Positions 22,580 to 34,322 of a stretch of 64,000 nucleotides of DNA are shown here, one piece after another. Below the pieces are notes generated by a model. That model made no database searches. It saw only the letters and a program-made list of their open reading frames with translations, and had not been told where the DNA came from. A program made the translations under genes and the position numbers. The stretch is from Sipunculus nudus (lineage: Eukaryota > Annelida > Sipuncula > Golfingiida > Sipunculidae), in contig CM049316.1 in the NCBI GenBank assembly GCA_026874595.1, positions 62,665,176 to 62,729,175 of the forward strand. The letters are read 5' to 3'. How positions within the stretch are numbered: position 1 is the first letter of the stretch; the number at the start of each line of letters is the position of its first letter.

Positions 22580-25179
22580 GTTAGGGGTTCACATATATAT
22601 CAGTAATATTTTTTTAAGCATGGGCATGTGAAATTTAAACAATGTGTTTCCCTGAAATATAACAAAATTCTTTAAAATTTGACAATTGAGACAAACATCC
22701 TGGCCTTCCTACAGTGTACAAACTGGAAGAGGTTCGTTTTGAGTAGGAAGTACGTCTGGCAGAAAGGTAGTGATTATCCTCCGTCTCATCGCCCTTCTGT
22801 CCTTTCATTCTCTAGTTTTTCCGAGAAGAAAGGCGCACCAAAAAAAAGCTTATTGCACATGGATTGATTTTTTGTGCAAGATGGTTTCAAATTCGCGATA
22901 TTCGCGAAGGGGAAATTATAGCGAAAATATAACCGTGAATAAGACTCCATAGGTGAACAGTAATTAATTTTGAAGCATCCATGGCATTTAATCAATGATA
23001 TATTGTGCAGGTAGCGTCAATATTACCATACATTTTATGTTACCCCGTAATTCAAAGATTGATATCATTTAAATAACATAGAATCCTTTGTCAGCCAGTA
23101 TTACATGAAGAATTTCCTCCTGTTCTCTGTTTTCTTGGCTCCTCGTGCCATTGTTAAGATTTTGCTTTCGTATTTGGTGTTTGATGTACTATGGTAACTA
23201 GTATGTATATTATGTAACGTATTGTTTTCTAATTCGTGAAAATAAAACTCTCCTGAAACACTGAAGAAGTGAATATCGGGAATATTTAACCTCGAGTATA
23301 AAGCCGACCACAGTAACTCAACGCGGTTTTCCACAACTGAAAAAGGGAGCTAAACATATATTTAGGAAACTGTCAATCGTCATACAACCTTGAAGAGAAG
23401 CTATATGAATGATCTGTCTTCCCTTTTGGGGCTATAGCCGCCTGCTGCGACGAAATGTCTTGTACCTTTAACGGGTTTCTTCGCCTACCTATATATATAT
23501 AGAGCCGAGTGATGTTTGTACAAGATACGATTGTATTTTCTGTTAAAGGTAGCTTTATTAGCCCTGTCAGTTTCTCGACGGTGCTACTTTTTAAATGCTT
23601 CGCAATTGTAGAAGTATAGTATTTTTGACACAACTGCAACATATTGTCAACAGGAATCCATTTACATTTCAGTTATTGTGTATTCTGGTCTAAGAATACA
23701 CTTGCCGTATAATGCCCATAAAAACCATTACATAAGCAGTAAGAACGTATTTATAGCGGCGACATATTTAGGGGATATTGACATATTTAAACTGGGAATT
23801 TATGCAATATGCTTTCCATAACAGAAACATGTTTATATAAATGAGATACCCGAGATCATTATGGGTTTTCTCCCTTTTCCAGACTCAGATCGTACGAAGC
23901 TTACAATCCCAACCTAGTGCATATATGTACTGGTGACTTATATATGTACTCTAAGATATATTAACATTTTAGTCACCATTGGTGGCTATTTTGAACCGGA
24001 AATTCCAGATCAGCATTTTATCATTTTAAATTAACAAAATAGTCAAGCAGATATATAATATAACACTTGTAGCATGAAAAAAAAGAACACTTGGACTGCT
24101 CTACGGAGCCCACGACCCGATTAAAGATAATTTTTTTTTTTTTTGCATGGGAGACAACCGTGTGTGAGAACTTTCGTGAAAGCAGGAGATGTGACTCTTG
24201 CGTGTAGGAGGAAGAAAAGGATGTGCCAGCAGAAACGTTTGGCGCCAGTGAAAGAAATCTCAGTATTTGATGTGAAATCTCCCAATTTATCCTGTTTCGT
24301 ACGTTTGCATACTTTACAAAGAAAGAGGTCCTCGCAGATGAGAGTTTCCGCTTTAAATGGCTTGATTTCCTGTTCGGGTTTACCAGTTAATCGAACAATG
24401 GTGTCCCATTCCGTGCCAGGTCCATGCAGCTGGAAGCAATGGATTATGGGAGACCTTGAAAGCCTAAATTTAACACCACGTGATCACGAGAATAGATTTT
24501 TGTCTTCTTCTTCTTCTCATAGCGCTCAGTGAAATTAGATTATTGCTGAAATTTTAGTATTGATAAAATATAATTGATAAATCACGAATTTGTATTGTAT
24601 TGAATTATTAAGGCGCTGAGAGAGAACATTCATGGCTGTTAAATCTGTACAGTATATAGTCCTATATGGACAGTTTAGTCCAATTTTTTTTATTACAAAT
24701 GAAATAAAATTAATAACAATATTTGTATGATTATATATTATTATAGATCAGGAGATCTTTGGCTGTAGCCCGCTATGTAGATCAGGCACGTTAAAAAACT
24801 ATTTTTTTAAATCGCAGACAGGCTCTGTTGATGTAATGCTGATTCGTTATAAACGTATGTTTATATAATACACGCGTTATTAAAAGGCAAGAGAGACAGA
24901 GTAATGCGTGGCTCAATGTCTGACAGTACGTCTGTCCCCCTGTTAGTGTTAGACAACATTTGGCATAACTATATATTACCTAATAAAAAATGTAATATGA
25001 TAAAATACTCTAACCACATCCCCCTTCTTGCCCAGAACAATGCGGACGATTATACCAGTAAATATCACATAAAAATTCCCTAAGGTATCGTTGGGAAGAA
25101 TCCCCGACTACAATCCGCTCATTAAGAATCAACCAAGGATGCACACAAACTTTTAATCGGAAGTTTTAAACCGAAACGA
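22579..25179. other. Unassigned sequence
   Basis: No supported gene. The most gene-like stretch is a 129-codon forward frame at 24143-24532 (Arg/Lys-rich, ending in a Ser run). It follows a poly-T tract, starts at an ordinary ATG and shows no recognisable domain, so it is not called. Overlapping frames near 22679-22995 and 23101-23642 conflict with each other. Confidence 0.3.
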
Positions 25180-25376
25180 AACATGGTAGACGAAACATGG
25201 TAGACGAAACATGGTAGATGAAACATGGTAGACAAAACATGGAAGATAAAAAATGGTAGACGAAACATGGTAGATGAAACATGGTAGACGAAACATGGTA
25301 GATGAAAAATGGTAGACGAAACATGGTAGATGAAACATGGTAGACGAAACATGGTAGAAGAACCATGGTAGACATG
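25180..25376. repeat. 14-bp minisatellite
   Basis: About 14 copies of ACGAAACATGGTAG with single-base variants (GATG for GACG, AAAAATGG for GAAACATGG). All three minus-strand frames are open because the repeat lacks stop codons there, which explains the overlapping long frames. It is not coding evidence. Confidence 0.95.
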
Positions 25377-25603
25377 TACAACATGACAGACAAAAAAAAA
25401 TATCTTGGACATTTCTATGCAGTTTAATATAAGCTCACATATTTTTTACCGAGAGACCGTGCACTATTTAGATTTAAAGTTAACTAGACTGTAGGGGGGG
25501 GGGGGGTAACATTTAACATAAACTGGTTATTTGACGGATTTAAACGAAAGGATTGAAACCAAAAAAGGTACACGTATATGTCCGTGTTTCGGCTTTGGAA
25601 GCA

Positions 25604-25965
25604 TTAAAAAAAGAAGTCTCCCTGTGCATGGAGGGAAGGCTTACAGGGGTTAGTGCTTTCCTCGGTGATTGCAGACTCCTCGTTTGAACACTTTCCCCGT
25701 TTAATCAACTGTGTGTCAGTTAAGATTCGTCTGTTCTGCAATATACTAGATTCCTCTAACGTTAAGATGTTAGCACCAAAACCGACAAAAGAGAACCTTT
25801 TCCAAAAATCAGCTCGTTGCTTTGCAAAATCAACCTGTGCTTCTCCAAATATATTTGCATGCAGTAATTGCCAAAATGGCTGAAACAAAAAAGTAGACAG
25901 AGATGACCACAAACCTCCGCCAGGATTCTCATTAGGCCCTAAACTGCTGTGTATACAGTCAGGGT
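25604..25965 (-). CDS. Possible unidentified minus-strand exon
   Basis: A 124-codon open frame (25978-25604) that can be entered from an acceptor-like ACACAGCAG just before TTTAGGGCC near 25945. The encoded peptide has a mixed, protein-like composition (GGGLWSSLSTFLFQPFWQLL, then AQVDFAKQRADFWKRFSFVG) and ends at a stop near 25604. I do not recognise it and no partner exon was found, so this is tentative. The opposite-strand frame 25653-25883 is probably its shadow. Confidence 0.25.
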
Positions 25966-27325
25966 TCAACATTATCATCCCAGATCATCTCCATAACAAA
26001 GCCGCAAAGTGAGTAGCTCTGTTACATTAATAAAAGTACTTATGTCTTTATGAGATAGAATTCTCTCAATTAAAAATTTATAATGGTGATTCAGATTACC
26101 TCCAAAATTCAATAGATTGTTACTCGGGTATTATCCTATACATTTTTAATTTTTTAGACGGAACTTTTGAGTAAAGTTGCAAACAGAATAAAAGAAAAAC
26201 AAATAACCAAGGGTTAAACTAAAATGAACCTAGGATCGGTATAAACATACTACCCATCAAGTAAATAAATCCTACGGTATCTGTAAAAACCAAAATTTGC
26301 AGTGAAAAAGATGATAAACCACAGAAAAAGAGGAAAGAAAAATGGGAGTGAACAAGAATTAAAGCATGTGTCACAGACCGTGAAGGGGGAGAGAGGCAGC
26401 TGACATTGTTGTCTCGGGATAGGCTTTAATATTCTTACGCTGTTTCTCTCCGTACGTTCTTTATGACCGCTGGGGCCGACTTGTGTTGTCCCGGGACAGT
26501 CTACTTTAGTACCCAGAAGCCCTATCGGTCAAGGGTGCCGGAAAGGAGACGCTACAGTTGTGGGTCCCTTGATGCTATATATTTTTAAGTACATCTTTCC
26601 ATCTTCTGCTTATTTCGGTAAGATGTCGGTGATGTATTACGGGCTGAATTGAAAGATTTCTTTTATCTGAGAATCTATAAAGTGACTTTAAAACCTAACA
26701 TCCAACAGGGCCGAATCCAGAAGGGGGGGGGGGGGCAAAAGATGCAGTTGCCCCCCCCCCCCCCCCACCTCCCCGCCCTGAAGTTTCCCTCAAATGATTT
26801 TTTAAAGTCAAGAATTTAATATAATTCTTGTCCCTTTTTATAAGATTTCAAATGAATTCTAGTTACTGTTACCCCATTGTTCCTTTTTAGTTATGTAAAA
26901 ACTAATATCCCACATCAATAGATTCTGCTACAGACGGGGCCCAAAGTGCGTTCACAGCATCAGCTCAGTCTATTGATGAATCGTTAAAATTTTGTGATCA
27001 AAATGTCTATCATAATGTTAAGACAGTGTTGAAAATATCCGCAACACATCCAGTCACTAGTTACGAGAGCGAAAGAATCATTAGTATATTGAGACTTCTG
27101 AAAACCAGAATCTCAGATCAAATATTGGTCAAATGAGGTTGACAGCTCTGGCCCTTATGTACATACACTACGCTGTACCATTGGGTATTACAAAAGTTGT
27201 TTAATGAGAACTTGCACTCAGAAAACCCAATAAGCTGGTTCTCCCTGATATCCTACATGATCTAGAAGATACACGAAGATTGAAGAGAAAGCAATCAGCA
27301 TGTACAGTAAGAAATAAAGCATGCT
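25966..27325. other. Unassigned sequence with a G/C tract remnant
   Basis: No gene was seen. At 26705-26775 a GGGCCGAATCCAGAAG word followed by poly-G and then poly-C looks like the end of a GGATCC-type MITE. The two tracts could pair as a hairpin. Confidence 0.35.
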
Positions 27326-27445
27326 TTATTAGCTCAGCTGACTTTCAGTCATGATGAGCTATACCGATCACCCTTTGTTCGTCATCCTTCCGTCCGGCCA
27401 TCTGTCCGCGGATCATGAAACTAGGATCATGAAACTATTGATTCT
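27326..27445 (+). mobile_element. Helentron-like family A, 5'-end fragment (copy 2)
   Basis: TTATTAGCTCAGCTGACTTT, then CAGTCATGATGAGCTATA and a GTCATCCTTCCGTCCGGCC segment, match the 5' end of the copies at 17428, 38322 and 58818. No 3' terminus follows; LINE-like sequence takes over by about 27450. Confidence 0.6.
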
Positions 27446-27449
27446 CATA

Positions 27450-28015
27450 TGTAATATATTACTATTGCCCCGGTACTTAAAGCTGACAAAGACCCTTATA
27501 CACCACTACGTTACAAAGGGATAAGTCTCCTGTCTTGTTTTGTTTAGGTTTATACATCAGTCCTTGAGAGAAGACTTGTGAAATATTGTGATATGTAAAA
27601 TATAATTGAAGATGAACAAAATGGATTTAGGAGATACCGTTCTTGTTGTGATCATATTTTTTCTTTAACTTTTATTTTAAGAAAGAATCTTGCACAACGC
27701 AAAATGATATATCCCCTTTAGGAATTCTATTTAGACTGAAGAGCATCTGAACGTTTATATGGCACATCGATGCCGGTCATTAATGGCTCAATTGAGATTT
27801 AGAATTGAAACAGGTCGATTTAAGAACATAAGGGATCCACAAACAGGTCGTTTGAGAAAAACAAACCAAGAAGAATGTATCTGTAAAATTTAGATTAAAT
27901 AGGAAATGAATTCCATTTTGTATGTGAATGTAACGCTGACATGAGTGCAAACAGACGTAAAGCATTGTACGAAAACATACAGGTAACAAGCCCTTACTTT
28001 GCTTCTGTAGATGAC
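27450..28015 (+). mobile_element. LINE reverse-transcriptase remnant
   Basis: Forward translation with stops and shifts gives LRYKGISLLSCF, then a stretch ending EDEQNGFRRYRSCCDHIFSL, which matches the conserved 'NYRGISLL ... DEQNGFR ... RSC.DHIFSL' blocks of non-LTR reverse transcriptases. Further on, LRFRIETGRFKNI near 27790-27830 resembles the C-terminal zinc-binding tail region of such elements. Reading-frame breaks and a missing catalytic region show it is a dead, internally deleted copy. Confidence 0.65.
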
Positions 28016-28185
28016 TCGAGTTAGTTTTTTATCCTAGGACACATGAATTTAAATTGATATCTCGCGGTATATATAAGACATATGGAAAATCCGTTGGTAG
28101 ATCATGTATAACCTATACTGTAACTCTACTCGCTAATTAATAGTTCTTTATATGTGTGGTGACATATAAGCCCTTGCTCTGTCAA

Positions 28186-28258
28186 TGGATCCGGGGGGGG
28201 GGGGGGGGCTCTGGCAGCCCTGCCCGAACGCAAACATACCTCCTGGATCCGGCCCTAG
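28186..28258. repeat. Poly-G tract within a GGATCC inverted repeat
   Basis: ATGGATCCGGGGG with about 17 G residues at the left, and CTGGATCCGGCCCTAG at the right. Probably a short GGATCC-type MITE like those at 15226 and 19414. Confidence 0.5.
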
Positions 28259-28377
28259 TCATCCAAGTAACTATCTTACCTGTATACCTTATCAAAGGAT
28301 GGCAAGTTAAGTACTTAATGCCTTTACCAGGGTCCTTATGAAAAGTGGTAAAGAAAAACACTATCATGAAATGTAAA

Positions 28378-28801
28378 AGATGCCCATTCACCTACCTTTT
28401 GAAAAAGAATTTATGTGATTTCTTGCTTCCTCTGTGTACATGATCTAAGGGTAATTCTTGTTATGAAAAGTTCTTATAAGGCCTCCGTGAAGGTTGGATA
28501 AACTTGTTTATCAACAGCATGTTTGTCAACAACACAGCAATGTTGACAAACGGGAAAAAAACATGTAACCTAAGCTGGTAGGTTTTATATTTATACGGAG
28601 GTAGAAAGGTCACTTGTTGCAAAATGCTATTTGCAAAGCTCTTTTTTTTAATTATTATTTTGGAGGGCCCCACATATTATAAAATTGTTGATATAAGCAG
28701 CCTGTGTGAGGTGATATTCACATTTTCTGGGGTATTTTTCTAAAAGCTTCAAGGGATTACCTTTCATTTATAAAAGTCATTGGATAGGTGTTTGGGTACA
28801 A
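28378..28801 (-). mobile_element. TTAA-type MITE (family C), copy 4
   Basis: Starts AGATGCCCATTCACCTACC and ends GGATAGGTGTTTGGGTACA next to TTAA (28802-28805). The interior (ACGGAGGTAGAAAGGTCACT, GGAGGGCCCCACATATTAT) is the reverse complement of the copies at 10310 and 21076. Confidence 0.7.
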
Positions 28802-28805
28802 TTAA

Positions 28806-29639
28806 TCTTTTGAAAAGAAAGGTACATGAACTAGTCTTGGAGAATTGTAAAAAAAAATGCAACATCACTTTATCCATGACGTATACATAAAGCAATTTCG
28901 AGGAAACTGGTTTTTCTTCTATCTTCAGGCCGGGGCTGTGGAATGCTAGAAAGGGTTATGTTATCATCATCTCCGCGATATATACCTAAAAGTGTAATCT
29001 AATTGATCCCTATAACAGAATCCCTATAACAAATTCATATATAAATATAAAATCCTCAAGTCTATGTGGAGTTACCTTTTTAACAGATGGAAGTTGGACG
29101 CTTGAATTCATGATTTTCATGGATTTGTTGTTCTAAAAAAGGTATAATAAATTTTTCCGAAATTCTCCTTGATTTATTGGTTATCTCTTGAGATTCATTC
29201 CAGAAGTACACTTAAAAAATCTAGAAAACGCATGGGTCCCCTTGAATAAAACGGGCTTGAGGAGCTAATTTTTATAAAGGCCATGCGTTGCAGCCGTTCT
29301 GTCTTTGCCGACTGGTAAGGCACGTTTTATCGGTCATTTGTCAGTCGGCTGTCTGACAGCGGCTTTACCGGTCAATGGCCTGAATGACTTTTATGTGTTT
29401 TGCACACATGCAAGCCTTTCGTAGACCATTAAACCCTACACCTGCGTTAGATACTGCCCTTTTCTTCCTCAGATCAATATTTCAAGCATTAAACGTAACG
29501 TGTTTTGCTAATTTTGTTTTCTTGCAAGCGTTCTTGGATTTTACATTTCTTCTCATGACAAAGCTGAACGTTCGCCATATTTGTTTGTGTTTATCTTTAT
29601 TTACATGGTTCTTTATAGGGACCTATGCCGTTATCTGAA
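28806..29639. other. No feature seen
   Basis: No repeat boundary or gene was supported. The 84-codon forward frame at 29384-29638 is hydrophobic (LFFLRSIFQALNV) but has no other evidence. Confidence 0.35.
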
Positions 29640-29710
29640 CTATGTTAAAAAGATGAACCTTTGGCCTTTTATAAAAAATAGCCGAAAAGGCGCCGAGTCC
29701 CCTGTGCACA
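29640..29710 (+). mobile_element. Left part of a disrupted family C MITE
   Basis: TATAAAAAATAGCCGAAAAG then CCCTGTGCACACA aligns with TATAAAAAGATGCCATAAAA then CGCACACAGGCTG in the intact copy at 10310-10725. The right part resumes at 32053 as CAGGCTGTTTTGTTAAAACC. The transposon at 29711-32052 separates them. Confidence 0.5.
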
Positions 29711-30194
29711 CACTGTGAAAAATTGTGCGTTATTTTACGCGACAATGTCGTGGCAGCATAGTTGACGCTGCAAAGTCGCGTGATTTTACGCTTATTTGGC
29801 ATTTAGATATAGCGTAATTTCACGTGATTCAGATCGTAATTTTACATTTAATGTTACGTTTTTATTACGTCATTTGACATGATCATGACCTTACTGATGG
29901 AAAAGAAGACACTTAATCTAGTTCATGTATGCAAACATTTTATTACACCAAGCAGGGAGCCACAATATATCGATAGATGCAAAAAGATCGATACAAACAT
30001 TAATTGATGGATCAGAAAAGAATATATAGAATTAAAATGGCAATCAATAGCTCTGAAAAGAATCTATATCAAACATATATGCAGTATTCATAAACCTCTA
30101 CAGCAAACAAAATATGGTTTTTATAACATTCCTATCCTCTATAACACTGTAAACATTACAGCAAGATTTTGCAATAAATAGAATATGATAGTGT

Positions 30195-31853
30195 CTAATA
30201 CATTTGTGTAAATGGATGTATGCAACAAGTTGAAGCCCCTGTCAGCTTCACCGACACGCAGTCTTTTGTTTTTTTTCCCTCAATTTGTCCATTTATTATC
30301 GAAGTCACAGACGCAGTAACACAACTTCCAGACCTTGCTGCTGGTAACTGGTCTGTTTTGTTTCTTCTCTGTTTGACCTTCGATCCCCTGATCGGGTTAA
30401 GGCCAGCCAAGACTCTGTAAAATATCAAAATATTTCAATATAAAATTATCTCTACAGCTTTTATTAACTTATATATCTTTTATTTCCTGTAACACAGAAA
30501 ATCACTTTATCTAGTGTAATTGTAAGGTTATGATGGCATTTGTAAGGTAATTATATCAAATTTTGAAATATACCAAGATGAAGCTGGCCTTAATGCTTGA
30601 CTGATTTGAAATATATTATCAAGGTGTATGAAATATATTTTTATACGGAAATGATAATCTAGTATTTAGCTTGAAATAAATTCTAACCAAGGATGAAGGA
30701 ACAGTAATATGTAAGGTCACAGTTATAGAACATTACAGCTTTTCGAAGTAATGGTTACAGTATGTTTACAGTATTAATAATTGCTGCAATAGTAATAATA
30801 ACAATAATAAAATCCAAAGTAGTAAATTAATTAATATTACCTTACCCCATCACTTGTTTAACAACTACTGAAATCTCTGGCGTAAATTCCCACACACACA
30901 CACATACCAGCATATATTCAGTGATACATACCTTTTGATGAATTTTAACGTCTGACCCACTGAACTTGGAGAGTGAATGTTGAAGGTGTTATAGGCTTCA
31001 AAGACCAGGCCAAGAAAGCTCCGCATAGGCTCAAAGGCTGTCATTCTGGTCTAAGATGTATCCTTCCACAACTGCATCCTGGAAGCAATGAAAGAGCAAA
31101 ACATGATTGTTTATGTATAAAACATGGCCTTTGGTCCGTATTATAATTGTCAAACTTTGATGTAAGTTAGTTATGCCTAGATGTATTTTAGTGAGTCATG
31201 AAATTCAACATTAGATATTCTTAGAAGTCTCTTAAGAAATAAACCTGATTTTTTTTACCTGCCTGCGAATATAACATGTGGGTGGTGCATGGGATATGTG
31301 CTCTTCATCTTCAATTTCATATGCTGTAGTGGCTTCCTGTTGAGAGGAAAACATAGAATGTTCTGTATAAGATTTCATTGTATATAAAATTGAAGAACAT
31401 AATATGATAATTTGAGATTATATACTATATATATATATATATCATGAACATGAGCAGGCTGGGCCATTCCTTCCCTGACAGTATACCCCACTGATAATAA
31501 ATAAATCTCAATGAGGCATAATAGTTCTATATACAAATACTGCCGATGCAGTTCTATGTTGATTCATATGACTATAAATTACATAGTATATTGAATTTAC
31601 CATTCATAACATCGTACAGAAACTGGATTGCGCTGGTTTTACAACTGAATTTCATTGAAATATCTTTAAGTTGTTTTACTCACCTCGAATCATAACACTG
31701 CCTAGTCCTAGTCCTTTGTGTGAACTGGTGTTGCAGGCGGGAGAATTTGAACCTATCTAGTGGCCCGTCCAGTTCTTTGCGGTCAGCTCTCTTATCAACC
31801 AGGGCAATGTCTGTGGTCTCCTGCCGGGCGCTGCTGCACAGACATGCTGGTAT

Positions 31854-31884
<31 letters not shown>

Positions 31885-31919
31885 GGCTCATGGTCAAGGG
31901 ATGTATGTGTCATTAGCAA
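30195..31919 (-). pseudogene. Four-exon, phase-consistent reading frame with one stop, inside a transposon
   Basis: Minus-strand segments: A (31919-31682, donor TCGAG|GTGAG), B (31336-31259, CAACAG|GAAG to GGCAG|GTAAAA), C (31078-30932, CTTCCAG|GATG to AAAAG|GTATGT) and D (30414-30195, TTTTACAG|AGTC to TAG). Each junction splits a codon after its second base. Read through, A, B, C and D stay in one frame broken only by a TAG in C (31053-31051), nine bases before an ATG that opens MTAFEPMRSFLGLVFEAY, which continues across the C/D junction as IKRVLAGLNPIRG. B and C are multiples of three. In a second frame B and C read EATTAYEIEDEEHISHAPP, then DAVVEGYILDQNDSL and a stop. I recognise no domain. 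It could be a decayed transposon gene or a captured host gene. Confidence 0.4.
31859..31886. repeat. Poly-G tract
   Basis: About 27 nearly uninterrupted G residues. On the minus strand it would encode a proline run in segment A of the frame described at 30195-31919. Confidence 0.95.
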
Positions 31920-32052
31920 TCTCCATGGAGGAGTTAATTACCGCTTCAGTCTCGAGTAAAGTGATACGGTATGGGCTAACCATGATAACTCGACACGGCA
32001 CGTTAAATTTACGCGACGTTGTCTCGTACTTTAACGCATATTTTTCACAGTG

Positions 32053-32160
32053 CAGGCTGTTTTGTTAAAACCCACGTGTTTATAACATGTGGGGGACCCG
32101 ACAAAACTGCCGCCGGTCGTAACCCAAATACTCATCCAACAAGGAAATATGGGGCAAATC
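32053..32160 (+). mobile_element. Right part of disrupted family C MITE
   Basis: CAGGCTGTTTTGTTAAAACC and ATAACATGTGGGGGACCCG match the MITE core at 10410-10460. TAACCCAAATACTCATCCAA resembles a MITE terminus, but its order differs from the intact copies, so this end is rearranged. Confidence 0.45.
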
Positions 32161-33095
32161 AGACGACCTTATAATGAAAATCAGGTTTGTCATGTAATTA
32201 TCGTTATCAGATATAATCATCAATATCAGATATAACCACTGATCTGAAGTGCCACTCTATATAAATATCTATTTAGACCTACACACAGGCTGTTAATTGT
32301 GTGTATATATGTTACAGTCAATGTGTAACATCAGTCAATTTGTAAATGACCTGAAATAATAAGGCAATTAACGAATTGCCCGATTCACTCAGGCAGTTTA
32401 TAAAAACGACTGAATTGTTCAGGCATTTTACAAAGTGACTGTTCAAGTATCAGGCAGTTCATTTGACACATTGACTGAAATATTTAAAGAATGAATTACT
32501 ATTGTTAAACAATAAGAAAGATTTAAATGACATTGAAAATGATTTTACATACCTTAGTCTTACAATATATTAATATATATTTTACATCATATTGTGGAAT
32601 ACTTGAATGTATCATATAATCAAAAGCGTCCAATTGGCTTAATTCTTGTTCTTGCAGAAATAATTACATAATCATTTGAGATCTTAATATTAAACAGTCT
32701 TAGGGGTGCGATTGCCTTTTGCACTTTGGGAGTGGATGTGGTGTCCCCTTCCCTCAGAGGAAGTCTCAAAATTTCCGAGTCAGCAATTTAGGTATAAAAT
32801 AACAGAGAGATTATACTCGCTTCAGAGACCAACAACATATAAAGTGTTTGGCCTAAGAATACTTATTGGGGAAACATCCCCTTATAACATCCTTCTCCCA
32901 AACCCTTCGATCCGCCGCTGGTTATTTCGCAATACAATTTTATAGGTCTTGGTTTGAATTCTCGAAATCTTCATGAATTATTTAATTTGTGTTTCAATAC
33001 CTGGGTTGAACAATGTCATGGAAACGAGTTATTCATATATACCATATTATCAGTAATCGTCTTAAATTTATGTTATTTCTGAAAGATTAGGTGAA

Positions 33096-33359
33096 AAAAG
33101 GTATGGTTTTCAGGCAATTTTTTTCATAAATCAGTGCGGGCGGGCGGTTTTTTTTTATTACCCTTTTTGTATGTTTCGATAAAAATGTCATTTCATTAAG
33201 GAAAAGCATGATAATAACATAGGTAAAAGAACTACATAACAAAGGAAAACTTATCAAAATTGTATTATTTTATCTTCTTGAAAGATGAAAATTAAAATAA
33301 AAATATTTGATGCGGGGTTTTAAAATTGACGAGGGTGGTGCCTGAAAACCATACCTTTT
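33096..33359 (+). mobile_element. MITE with perfect 21-bp terminal inverted repeats
   Basis: 33096-33116 and 33339-33359 are exact inverse copies containing GGTATGGTTTTCAGGCA. The 264-bp element holds GTGCGGGCGGGCGGTTTTTT and is the intact relative of the diverged copy at 22243-22523. Perfect ends point to a recent insertion. It is nested within the element at 32309-34322. Confidence 0.8.
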
Positions 33360-33910
33360 ATTTTATTTAATTTATTTTTATTTTTTTGGCCTTACAATTC
33401 ATTAATATTTGAGGAAACTGTTACCTGCACAGTTTTGCAAATAACTCATATTGTGTGGATTAAAATTAAAGCCTATTTTTATGGCAAAATAACATTCTTT
33501 TATATAATAATGTTGGGAATGGATGGAGGTAATATGGTATATCCACTATTTGGTCGGAAAAGGTGACTGCTCAACATTCCATGCCATCATAGTTTGGCTC
33601 CACTCAAAGAATGTAGATAGCAAACTCATTTAAAGTAACAAACACAGTCGGTAATATTGATCAATCCCAAGCCTTTGCAACTCACTTTAGCATATCTTAA
33701 TGATGCATTGTATGTTATAAGCTATGTAACTGTGGTTATTTTTTACCGTTCTTTATAATAATTTTTGCATATTATTGCACATTTTAATATTTCATTAAAT
33801 AAATGCTTCCATTTGACTTTATCCTGCATGGTTCTAAGATAATTTTAGTCATATGAGTTGTAAAATAGTATGCATATCCCATTATGCTATAATAGTGTGT
33901 TTATTTCAGC

Positions 33911-33922
33911 TATATATATATG

Positions 33923-33981
<59 letters not shown>
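33911..33981. repeat. (TA)n microsatellite
   Basis: TA dinucleotide tract of about 70 bases with a few interruptions at the left end. Confidence 0.95.
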
Positions 33982-33984
<3 letters not shown>

Positions 33985-34322
33985 ATAGAAAAAAAAAAGA
34001 AACATAAAGCTGCTGTATTCAAAATTGGATGATTATACTATTTGGAAAAGTTTGTTTCATAATGTAATTATACATATTAAACAAAAGATTATTTCATATC
34101 GATTCAGTCAATCTGCCAAATAAACTGTCCCCATTTAAGTCAATTGGTAAAATGCCTGAAAATTACTTGAGTGAATCAGGCTCTTGGGCAATGTATGAAT
34201 TGGCCTTTGCGAAATGCCTGAAATTTTCAGTCTATTTACAGAGTGAATCAAACACTTTGTAAATTGACTGTAAATTTCAGGCATTTTGCAAATGGACTGA
34301 TTTTACACATTGACTGAAACAT

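Larger units (their letters stand above)
29711..32052. mobile_element. DNA transposon with CACTG...CAGTG termini
   Basis: The left end CACTGTGAAAAATTGTGCGT and the right end, read in reverse as CACTGTGAAAAATATGCGTT, are inverted repeats. Similarity continues for about 40 bp (TTACGCGACAATGTCG against TACGAGACAACGTCG). The flanking dinucleotide CA at 29709-29710 is repeated at 32053-32054. CACTG ends with a 2-bp duplication fit the CMC/EnSpm group (inference). Length 2342 bp. It contains a minus-strand multi-exon reading frame (see 30195-31919) and a 27-bp poly-G tract at about 31860-31886. Confidence 0.7.
32309..34322. mobile_element. DNA element with long, internally repetitive inverted arms
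   Basis: The left arm (32309 on: ATGTTACAGTCAATGTGTAA, CATCAGTCAATTTGTAAATG) is the inverse of the right arm ending at 34322 (ATTTGCAAAATGCCTGAAA, TTCAGTCAATGTGTAAAATC when reversed). Both arms, roughly 150-200 bp, contain repeated words TCAGTCAATTTGTAAA and GATTCACTC. It carries a nested MITE (33096-33359) and an AT microsatellite. No transposase frame was seen. Class undetermined. Confidence 0.6.

Noticed and set aside
24143-24532. 129-codon Arg/Lys-rich forward frame
   Set aside because: No recognisable family, no exon signals and a homopolymer-rich surrounding. Left uncalled, though a transcript could change this.
25122-25412. Three overlapping minus-strand frames of 61-96 codons as a repetitive protein
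   Set aside because: They are three frames of the same 14-bp minisatellite, which has no stop codons on that strand.
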